A stretch of 13,381 nt of DNA, from NCBI GenBank assembly GCA_026392575.1, contig JAPLBU010000158.1, forward strand, positions 742 to 14,122. Reading direction: 5' to 3'. The position numbers and the translations under genes were made by a program. This document shows positions 7,737 through 13,381 of the stretch, in pieces (position 1 is the first letter of the stretch; each line of letters starts with the position of its first letter). The notes under the pieces are model-generated. The model was not told the DNA's origin. It made no database searches and was given only the letters and a program-made list of their open reading frames with translations. The stretch comes from Actinomycetota bacterium. Its GTDB lineage: Bacteria; Actinomycetota; Actinomycetes; S36-B12.

Positions 7737-8614
7737 ACCCGGGTCCTCAGGTTTCTACTTGAGATAAGGCCGTTTGGAAGCAGCACGAGGACGACAATCA
7801 CTGCGACGTACCCGATGCTGCTGGTGAACGGTTTGGCACTACTTGGCAGGTAGAAGGACAAGAACGCCGTAACAAGTCCGAGGAGCATTCCGCCAGCTAC
7901 AGCTCCACGAAAAGTTCCTAGTCCGCCGAGAATCGTTGCGATGAATGCGATGAGTAGCGGATTCACTCCGAGTGTCGGCTGGGCTGTTCCCGTTTGCGCA
8001 ACGAGCAGGACGGCCGCAACACCTGCGAGTACTCCCGACACCACGAAGGCCACAGGTATCACGACGTTCATGCGGACTCCGAGGATCCTCGCCATTGAGC
8101 TGTCTTCTGCGACAGCACGAAGCCGTAAGCCCGTCCTCGTCCTGTTGAGAAGCAGCGTTAGCAGAACCATCAGCACTACTGACGAGCAGAGTGTCAAGAT
8201 GTCGAGATAGCTAATTGACAAGGAGCCGACACTCGCCGTCTGGAGCAGAGACGAGCCCGCGGATCCGGTCTTCGGATTTGCGCCAAAGATCAAGGTTGCA
8301 AGCGCCTGGAGTAGATAGCTCACCGCGAAGGTCCCGACGAGCATTGCCGTCGCTTCTCGAGTCCGCAAGGGCCTGACAATCCGCTCGAGGATGAGCGCGA
8401 GAACTGCGGTGACGACGAGGGCGGTGATCACGCCGTAAATCGGGTTGGACGCCCCGACGATCAGGAACGCGTAGCCACCGGCCATGATCAACTCTCCGTA
8501 CGCGAAGTTCATCATTCGCATGACCCCGAAGATCACAGCTATTCCGAGGGCGAACTGCGCGTACAGCGCTCCTAGGGTCAGCCCCTGAATAAGGGCCTGG
8601 GCGAAGTAGGTCAT
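7733..8614 (-). CDS. livH: Branched-chain-type ABC transporter permease, LivH family
   Basis: This 293-residue permease is the second membrane subunit of the importer. Family features are the N-terminal block GLTLGALYAQFALGIAVIFG, then the MNFAYGELIMAGGY motif, the coupling segment RAVAEDSSMARILGV near the middle, and the late ILGGLGTFRGAVAGGMLLG. About eight hydrophobic segments can be counted. I use the ATG at 8614, whose first bases overlap the livF stop as ATGA and which has GGAGG six bases upstream. An in-frame start at 8641 would add nine residues that do not fit the family. It pairs with LivM, and its length is normal for the family. No lesion is seen. Confidence 0.93.
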   Translation of the reverse strand: MTYFAQALIQGLTLGALYAQFALGIAVIFGVMRMMNFAYGELIMAGGYAFLIVGASNPIYGVITALVVTAVLALILERIVRPLRTREATAMLVGTFAVSYLLQALATLIFGANPKTGSAGSSLLQTASVGSLSISYLDILTLCSSVVLMVLLTLLLNRTRTGLRLRAVAEDSSMARILGVRMNVVIPVAFVVSGVLAGVAAVLLVAQTGTAQPTLGVNPLLIAFIATILGGLGTFRGAVAGGMLLGLVTAFLSFYLPSSAKPFTSSIGYVAVIVVLVLLPNGLISSRNLRTRV

Positions 8615-9318
8615 GCTGGACCTCCCTTGGGGCTGGTCCACAGCGAGTCTTCATTTGCCATCTCGAGGGATGTGCCCTCTTTCACGATGCGACCCTTCTG
8701 CATTACGTAGACACGGGAGACAAGGCCTAAACACCTGCCCGCGTTCTGCTCCACGAGAAGAATGGAGAGTCCCGTCTCGTGGAGTCGACGGACAACAGCA
8801 AATACACGTTCCACCATTTGTGGAGCTAGGCCAAGAGACGGCTCATCCAGAATCAGTAGCCGAGGTCGCGAAATGAGCGCCCTCGCGATGGCTAGCTGCT
8901 GCTGTTCTCCGCCCGAGAGCGTCCAGGCAGGCTCATCGATTCGCTCACCCAGGATGGGAAACTGATCGAGCATCTCCTCCAGGTTCGACTGAAACTCTCC
9001 CCGAGGACACCTTGCGAGCTTCATGTTCTCGCGGACGGACAGGGTGCTGAAGATATGGCGTCCTTCGGGCACATAGCCCAGCCCGGTCGACGAGATCTCT
9101 TCAGGAGTCTTCGCGGAAATATTCCGTCCGTCGAACTGGACAGAGCCGGACCGCTTTCGAGCCAATCCGAATACCGCATTCAAGGTCGTCGACTTGCCCG
9201 CGCCGTTAACTCCCACGATCCCAACGGCTTCACCATCGCCCACATTGATGGAAACACCTGTAACCGCTTGCTGTCGGCCGTATACGACAGACATTCCGTC
9301 GATCTCGAGTAGTGCCAT
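8611..9318 (-). CDS. livF: Branched-chain-type ABC transporter ATPase, LivF family
   Basis: This 235-residue cytoplasmic ATPase powers the importer with LivG. Walker A GVNGAGKST is at residues 36-44, the YVPEGRHIF segment typical of LivF at 82-90, the signature LSGGEQQ at 134-140, and Walker B LLILDEP at 154-160. The usual H-loop histidine is Gln191 in VEQN, which is normal for LivF. The ATG at 9318 gives a family-typical beginning (MALLEIDGMSVVYG). No good ribosome binding site precedes it, and this start lies 89 bases inside the livG reading frame, so translation is probably coupled to livG or weakly initiated. The ATG at 9294 would lose the first strand. Upstream in-frame codons only translate livG sequence out of frame. 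Confidence 0.93.
   Translation of the reverse strand: MALLEIDGMSVVYGRQQAVTGVSINVGDGEAVGIVGVNGAGKSTTLNAVFGLARKRSGSVQFDGRNISAKTPEEISSTGLGYVPEGRHIFSTLSVRENMKLARCPRGEFQSNLEEMLDQFPILGERIDEPAWTLSGGEQQQLAIARALISRPRLLILDEPSLGLAPQMVERVFAVVRRLHETGLSILLVEQNAGRCLGLVSRVYVMQKGRIVKEGTSLEMANEDSLWTSPKGGPA
8621..8625 (-). promoter_or_regulatory. Ribosome binding site deciding the livH start
   Basis: GGAGG on the minus strand lies six bases before the ATG at 8614 and selects it over the longer frame starting at 8641. It is inside the last codons of livF. Confidence 0.6.
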
Positions 9319-10000
9319 CAGAAACACCGTGGTCGAGGACGTGCACAACGTCAGAGACTGCGAACACCACGTCCATGTCGTGCTCTACCAGGAGCAGCCC
9401 ACAGCCGTACTCGGAACGGACGCTTACCAGGAACTCACCAAGAAGTTGGGACTCAGCATTGTTCAAACCCGCAGCTGGTTCATCAAGAAGCAAGACCGAC
9501 GGTCTGGCCGCCAACGCCCGAAGAACGCCAACGCGACGCTCAATTCCAAGCGGGAGCTCGGAGGCAACCCGCTGGCCCCATGAAACGAGTCCCGTCTGGT
9601 CAAGCAGCTCGTTTGCGTAGGACCGCGCGTCCGCAGTGCTTGATCCGACGCCGAGCGCCCCGAGCTCGATGTTCTCAAGTGCGGTGAGCCGCGGAAACAG
9701 TCGAAGGCCCTGAAAGCTGCGGCTAAGTCCCAAGCGGGCGCGCTTGCGAGGACGAAGTCGCGTCACGTCCTTCTGATCGAACCTGACCCGCCCTCTAGTA
9801 GGTCGCTGAAAGCCACTAAGAACGTTGATCAGCGTCGTCTTTCCCGCGCCGTTGGGTCCGATGAGAGATGTGATCTCGGCCCGCCGAAGATCCAGCGACA
9901 CGCCGCTAACCGCCGCTAGGCCGTCAAACGAGACGTCGCAATCGACCAAGGACACCGTGTTGATCTTCGCAGCCGTTTCTCCAAAATCAGCCGTCTGCAC
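9230..10000 (-). CDS. livG: Branched-chain-type ABC transporter ATPase, LivG family, atypical C-terminus
   Basis: The ATPase core is complete. Walker A GPNGAGKTT is at residues 48-56, the Q-loop SFQGLRLFP at 95-103, the LivG-style signature ELPLGIERR at 148-156, Walker B VLLLDEPAAG at 169-178, and the H-loop His207 in VEHD. After HVLDHG (225) the normal tail, a strand with an EGTP-like turn and a helix ending near AYLG, is absent. The frame instead runs on for about 29 residues through the start of livF, with an arginine- and cysteine-rich sequence unlike the family. The GTG start at 10000 overlaps the last 14 bases of the broken regulator, with AGAGG seven bases upstream. The N-terminus is about 15 residues longer than usual. 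The lost tail could weaken pairing with LivF or the permeases; whether the transporter works is unknown. Confidence 0.85.
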   Translation of the reverse strand: MQTADFGETAAKINTVSLVDCDVSFDGLAAVSGVSLDLRRAEITSLIGPNGAGKTTLINVLSGFQRPTRGRVRFDQKDVTRLRPRKRARLGLSRSFQGLRLFPRLTALENIELGALGVGSSTADARSYANELLDQTGLVSWGQRVASELPLGIERRVGVLRALAARPSVLLLDEPAAGLNNAESQLLGEFLVSVRSEYGCGLLLVEHDMDVVFAVSDVVHVLDHGVSDGTTRDRRNVCRIRPTASGYRCFHQCGRW

Positions 10001-10707
10001 GGGGCAGCCTCTCGCCTAGATACACGATCTCAAGCGCCGCGACATGATCATCGACCGAGTCTCGGATGCGAACTGGATCGCGAGAATTCAATGCCATTGC
10101 GGACTCGATCTGGTTCTGAACGGACAGTTGGAGTTCTACGTGGCCGAACGGGTACTCTTCGCGGATTGTGAAGAGGTACTCAAGCGCGGCTCTGTAAGCC
10201 CGTGAGACGTGGCTGTTCCCAGCTAGCTCGACAGGGATCTCCCCGCTCAACAGCAATTCCAAGCTGGTCAGCCAGCACCGTCAGGTCCTCGAGGTCGCGG
10301 TCGCTAGCTCGCTCTCCGCACTTCACGAAACCCCAAGTCTCGAGGAAGCGCCTCGCCTCGAGTAGATCACGAAGAGTCGAGATCGAGTCGCCCCGGATCT
10401 GGGATTGGACCTTTGCTAGGTGCTCGACTGAGTTCACCTTTGCCCCACCGTTCGGCCCTCGGCTAACTACGAGGATTCCCGCATTGATGAGCACGTTGAG
10501 CCCTTCTCGCAGTACGGGCCGCGAGACCTCGAGCTGCGCCGCGAGCTCTCGCTCGCGCGGAAGGAAATCGCCGACTCCGTAAACCCCTCCACGAATTGCG
10601 TCGATGATGACGAGTGTCACCTGATCGGCTGCCCTATGCAGACGCAGTGGGTGGAAGGTGCTCAAGCCGCGGTCTGAGCTCCTTCCGATCGAATCCTCGG
10701 ACTTCAA
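9987..10707 (-). pseudogene. FadR-type GntR regulator, broken by deletion and frameshift
   Basis: The TTG at 10707 has TAGGA five bases upstream and overlaps the stop of the preceding SDR. The N-terminal winged-helix domain is intact, with LPRERELAAQLEVSRPVLRE at residues 49-68. The ligand-binding FCD domain begins at LRDLLEARRFLETW and reads normally to AVERGDP. The first frame then leaves the family and stops near 10180. The family sequence resumes one frame over as ELAGNSHVSRAYRAALEYL and continues to 9987. Between the parts, about 14 residues normally present are missing, including the usual D..FH metal-site motif. So the lesion looks like a deletion of about 40 bases, not a single-base slip. 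The next FCD histidine also appears as Gln or Asn (SVQNQIESA). If real, this leaves a DNA-binding domain without a working sensor, which would probably alter control of the operon. Confidence 0.82.
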
Positions 10708-11468
10708 ATCGGTCCTACCGCCGTCCAGCCGCCGTCAACCGGGACGATTGCTCCATTGACAAAACTCGCGTCGTCGGACAGTAAGAAGACCGCAACACTC
10801 GCCAGCTCGCCAGGCTCGCCGTAGCGACCAGAAGGGATGACTGCGCAGAGTTGACTGTGGGTGTCAGGGCCCCAGTTTGCTTCGGCTCGCGCCATCAAGG
10901 GAGTTGCAGTTGGCCCTGGGCAAATCGCATTGATTCGGAGCCCGCTGGCAGAGAACTCCCGTACGGCGCATCTGGTCAACGCGATGACACCCGCTTTCGA
11001 CGCGCTATACGGGCCGTTCAACTGCTGTCCCTCGACGGCGGAGATCGAGGACGTGTTAACGATCGAGCCGAAGCCCTGCGCCACCATCACTTCGGCAACG
11101 TACTTGATTCCCAGCCACACGCCCTTCAGATTGACTCCGATAACTCGATCAAACTCCGCCTCTGAGTAGTCGGCCCACAGTGCTCCTGGGCCTTCAATGC
11201 CGGCATTGTTGAAGAACGCATCGATTCGCCCGTAGGTCTGCACGGTTTCGCGCACGTAACGCACTACATCGTCCGACGAGCTCACGTCTGCCTCGACGAC
11301 GATGCCCTGACCGCCAGCCACTTCGAGTTCCTCGAGCGTCTCAAGAGCCTGAGCACGCGAAATATCAACGATGACGACCTGATAGTCACGCTTAGCTAGC
11401 GCGAGGGCAGCGGAGCGGCCCATTCCGCTTCCACCACCAGTCACGATGGCAACCCGATTGCTATTCAT
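10704..11468 (-). CDS. Classical short-chain dehydrogenase, NAD-preferring
   Basis: This complete SDR has TGGGSGMG for cofactor binding, Asp at the end of strand two (VVIVDIS, NAD preference), NNAG, an active-site Asn in IGVNLKG, Ser in NTSSIS, and YSASK. It ends in the usual VNGAIVPVDGGW. The length of 254 residues is normal. I use the ATG at 11468, which overlaps the creatininase-family stop as TGATG, with GAGGGG eight bases upstream. The adjacent GTG at 11471 would add one residue and is equally spaced for that site. The substrate is unknown. Its place between an amidohydrolase-type gene and the transporter suggests it oxidises an alcohol released from the imported compound. Confidence 0.92.
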   Translation of the reverse strand: MNSNRVAIVTGGGSGMGRSAALALAKRDYQVVIVDISRAQALETLEELEVAGGQGIVVEADVSSSDDVVRYVRETVQTYGRIDAFFNNAGIEGPGALWADYSEAEFDRVIGVNLKGVWLGIKYVAEVMVAQGFGSIVNTSSISAVEGQQLNGPYSASKAGVIALTRCAVREFSASGLRINAICPGPTATPLMARAEANWGPDTHSQLCAVIPSGRYGEPGELASVAVFLLSDDASFVNGAIVPVDGGWTAVGPI

Positions 11469-12247
11469 CACGCTTTCCCCTCTGTCCCTTTTGCATCATC
11501 ATGAACTAATGCGGTGCGGAAGTAGTCGGCCATCAACTCCGCAACCTCGTCAACGCACTGAATACCGATCGGCACGCTCAGGCCCACCGGATTGCCAAGA
11601 ACTCCGTTTGGCGACACGGCCTTGATCCCGTGATCCCAGATTCGTTTCATCATTTCGGCATCGAGGACCGTAGTCGGGCCCTCCTCGACGGCGTCCAAGC
11701 GCACAAGGTCGGGGCGAATCGCGAGCATGACAGACGACTCAGCAACATCTGCGTGCCCCCCGACGCGGTCCCCTGCCTCGATGTGCTCTTGCGCTACTGC
11801 TGCCCAGATGTCAATGAAGGCCTTGAGATCGGTGAACGCCAGGATCTGCAACTTGGGAAACTCGGCCTGCAGCCGCGGCAGCAGATCGATCAGCGCTGGG
11901 TAGTTGCCCCCGTGTCCAGACAGAAGCAGCACCGTCTCAAAGCCGTGCATCTCCAGGCCGGCAAACTCAAGGTGGTGATCCGAACAGCCGACGTTCACTG
12001 GAGGAGCAACGAGCGTTTCTCCGAGGAGCTTCGCGACGTTATCGGCCAGGATGATCGCGTGATACGTATCTGTACCCAAGGCCAGATGCGGACCGTGCTG
12101 CTCGATTGCACCGCTCGGAATCACGATTGACTTGAAACCTGCGTCGATGAAGGCCCTAATTTCTGGCCATGTGAGGTCCTGGAGCCGAAGCGTCTCTGTA
12201 TCAGTAGTTACGGCTCCGGTACCTGCGCCGTGGCTGCTAGTCAACAT
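11468..12247 (-). CDS. Creatininase-family amidohydrolase with internal gap
   Basis: Members of this family are metal-dependent hydrolases of cyclic or linear amides, and a relative (MftE) trims the mycofactocin precursor. Expected metal and active-site residues are present: Glu49, His51 and Asp60 in GAIEQHGPHLALGTD, His112 in SGHGGN, and His165 and Glu170 in GGHADVAESS. The spacing from the first Glu to the GHGGN His is 63 residues, against 86 in Pseudomonas creatininase (Glu34 to His120). The join FAG/LEMHGF at 11956/11957 skips the family block that starts PGT and runs through a strand and helix, about 23 residues. The frame is kept. Loss of that much core structure may abolish activity. 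The ATG at 12247 overlaps the DUF1028 gene by 11 bases and has GGAGG only one base away, so a TTG at 12244 is possible. It differs from MftE in sequence style, so I do not call it that. Confidence 0.85.
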   Translation of the reverse strand: MLTSSHGAGTGAVTTDTETLRLQDLTWPEIRAFIDAGFKSIVIPSGAIEQHGPHLALGTDTYHAIILADNVAKLLGETLVAPPVNVGCSDHHLEFAGLEMHGFETVLLLSGHGGNYPALIDLLPRLQAEFPKLQILAFTDLKAFIDIWAAVAQEHIEAGDRVGGHADVAESSVMLAIRPDLVRLDAVEEGPTTVLDAEMMKRIWDHGIKAVSPNGVLGNPVGLSVPIGIQCVDEVAELMADYFRTALVHDDAKGTEGKA

Positions 12248-12935
12248 GCCTCCAAAAAAAAGGCGAGAGAACCTCTACGCCCTCGGGATAGAACTCCTGC
12301 ATTACCCGCTCACCGTTCCTTGTGACGTCGACTACTCGCCGAAGCTCGCTTAGAGGATCGTCGTGGGCGTCCACGCGAACGTTGTGGAACATGTGGGGGG
12401 TAGGCGACGCTATCTGCAACGTCGCCGATCCCTGCGTCGTGCCTAAAGCGAAGCCGGGAGTCGACGCCTGCTCGCCTCCGGCATCGTCACCTGCACGCAT
12501 GGCGTCGACCAGCCGGTCGGGGAAGTCAAGTGACTCCCCCGACCGGTAGGCGAGTGAGATCGCCTCCAAAGCTGCGCGCCCTGACATTCGGTTGCCCACC
12601 GCAATGTGATGAGCGCCCGAGACGTGACCTCGCCAGGGAAGAGTTGAACTTCCGGTGTGAACAAACTCGTCGGACTTGGTTAGAACCGCGAGCTGGCGGA
12701 GTTCGGCGAAGCGATCGCCCCTCAGGGCACGATCGCCCGCCTCTCCTGACGTTGCACCCTCATCGAGTTCTTGCATGACTGCGATCGCAAGGTCGCTGTT
12801 GACATACGCCTGCGTCGCGACGACGCCACGGAGGCTTACCTGGATCGCAAGTCCTCCTGCGCATGGAACAGACGTCCGCAGACAGGCCCCGTAGGAGTTC
12901 GAGTCCGGATCGTATGCGATGAGAGTGAAAGTCAT
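12237..12935 (-). CDS. DUF1028 family protein, Ntn-hydrolase-like
   Basis: This 232-residue protein matches DUF1028 (COG3342 type). It begins MTFTLIAYDP, and Thr2 would be exposed as the N-terminal nucleophile after Met removal if the family works as an Ntn hydrolase. It continues through GVVATQAYVN, ELRQLAVL, HTGSSTLPWRGHVSG, an HIAVGNRMSG block and a late VRVDAHDDPLSELRRV. The family is poorly characterised and hydrolysis of an amide bond is inferred from the fold. After AGGE the motif normally read as D.RG.QSAAL is replaced by ASTPGFALGTTQGS, so this member is divergent there. AGAGGA lies five bases before the ATG, and the gene follows the substrate-binding protein by nine bases, so an import-linked hydrolase is a reasonable role. 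Near its end it contains eight consecutive T residues. Confidence 0.85.
   Translation of the reverse strand: MTFTLIAYDPDSNSYGACLRTSVPCAGGLAIQVSLRGVVATQAYVNSDLAIAVMQELDEGATSGEAGDRALRGDRFAELRQLAVLTKSDEFVHTGSSTLPWRGHVSGAHHIAVGNRMSGRAALEAISLAYRSGESLDFPDRLVDAMRAGDDAGGEQASTPGFALGTTQGSATLQIASPTPHMFHNVRVDAHDDPLSELRRVVDVTRNGERVMQEFYPEGVEVLSPFFWRHVD
12249..12253 (-). promoter_or_regulatory. Ribosome binding site unusually close to the creatininase-family start
   Basis: GGAGG is separated by a single base from the ATG at 12247 and by four bases from the TTG at 12244. It immediately follows a run of eight T. The spacing suggests weak initiation at the ATG, use of the TTG, or translation by coupling with the overlapping upstream gene. 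Confidence 0.45.
12254..12261 (-). repeat. Homopolymer run of eight T (coding strand) near a gene overlap
   Basis: The run encodes Phe-Phe near the end of the DUF1028 protein. Losing one T would make the DUF1028 frame read on through GGM directly into the creatininase-family frame. A run this long is uncommon in GC-rich coding DNA. Confidence 0.6.
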
Positions 12936-12944
12936 GTCTGTCCT

Positions 12945-13381
12945 CTAGTACTTCGGCTCAGGAACGTAGGACGGAGTCAGTCGCTCTACGAACTTGCTCG
13001 TGCCTCCGTCCACTTCGTTGATGACCATCGCCGCTCCTGAATTGAAGTGGGTCGTCGGCGTATAGGTCGTCGGGCCCTGGAGAGTTGCAACGTCCGTGAA
13101 CTTGTTGAACTCAGCGAGCACTGCGTCGCTGTCTGTCGTTCCGGCCCGCGTTATTGCCTCGACGAGAAGTTGCGCATCCGCGTAGCCCTGCACCGCAAAC
13201 GAAGTCTGCGGCAGCTCGCCAAACCGGGCCTGGTAGTCAGTCAAGAACTGGTTGATTGCCGGATCCGCGTCATCTCCGGAAAGCGCAGCGCTTGCGGTGT
13301 AGAAGAAGTTGCTGAGATCCGGGATGCCCTCGTGCCAGTAGCTGCCGTCGAAGCCGGAGTCCGCAAGAATCGGAAGGTCAA
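12945..13381 (-). CDS. C-terminal part of branched-chain-type ABC substrate-binding protein
   Basis: The frame is open to the right edge, and about 144 C-terminal residues are visible; the signal peptide and ligand-binding first half lie outside the window. The sequence matches the second lobe of the periplasmic-binding fold used by Liv-type importers: GFDGSYWHEGIPDL, the helix of FLTDYQARFGELPQTSFAVQ, YADAQLLVEAI and the late block LQGPTTYTPTTHF. In an actinobacterium such proteins are usually lipoproteins outside the membrane. It is the first visible gene of the operon, nine bases before DUF1028, and would supply ligand to LivHMGF. Its missing half is what would help identify the substrate. 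Confidence 0.9.
   Translation of the reverse strand, partial: DLPILADSGFDGSYWHEGIPDLSNFFYTASAALSGDDADPAINQFLTDYQARFGELPQTSFAVQGYADAQLLVEAITRAGTTDSDAVLAEFNKFTDVATLQGPTTYTPTTHFNSGAAMVINEVDGGTSKFVERLTPSYVPEPKY

Noticed and set aside
9987..10262. Second half of the GntR gene as an independent small protein
   Set aside because: It has no ribosome binding site of its own and its sequence is the end of an FCD domain that continues the upstream frame.
11468..12247. Creatininase-family gene as mycofactocin peptidase MftE
   Set aside because: No mftA, mftB or mftC lies near, its neighbours are transporter and DUF1028 genes, and its motifs are closer to catabolic members.
1..13381. Insertion sequence, CRISPR array, tRNA or prophage
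   Set aside because: I looked on both strands and found no transposase or integrase motifs, no spaced repeat array and no tRNA-like sequence.

Overview
The window looks like chromosomal DNA of a high-GC actinobacterium. The evidence is GC-rich third codon positions, frequent GTG and TTG starts, an actinobacterial-type IlvD, and an SDR of the mycofactocin-coupled family. I cannot name a genus. I see no rRNA, tRNA, CRISPR array, transposase or integrase.

Left part, bases 1-2825, plus strand. The 3' end of a large protein enters from the left edge and overlaps by 74 bases a 266-residue helical protein with its own strong ribosome binding site. The pair resembles, from memory only, two-gene modules in which a very large helical-repeat or NTPase protein sits beside a small helical partner. 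It may be a poorly described, possibly defensive system, but the part that would decide this lies outside the window. A 318-base convergent gap (2826-3143) with no convincing gene separates it from the rest.

Right part, bases 3144-13381, all minus strand, read from right to left. The order is: branched-chain-type ABC substrate-binding protein (cut by the right edge), DUF1028 protein, creatininase-family amidohydrolase, SDR, FadR-type GntR regulator (broken), livG, livF, livH, livM, mycofactocin-coupled SDR, a 138-base gap, a second classical SDR, and ilvD. Most junctions overlap or are under 30 bases apart, so this looks like one long operon with its promoter outside the window. My reading is a catabolic island. 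The Liv-type transporter would import a small amide, lactam or related compound. The DUF1028 and creatininase-family proteins would hydrolyse it, and three SDRs, one probably using mycofactocin as electron carrier, would oxidise alcohol intermediates. The substrate is unknown. IlvD at the end looks like the ordinary branched-chain amino acid enzyme and differs in base composition from the cluster.

The most striking observation is that three genes in this operon show apparent small deletions compared with their families. The GntR regulator has lost about 40 bases and its reading frame. The creatininase-family enzyme lacks about 23 residues in frame. LivG has lost its usual C-terminal tail, and its last 29 codons lie inside livF. 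This suggests recent decay, unusual variants, or assembly errors, and read mapping would separate these.
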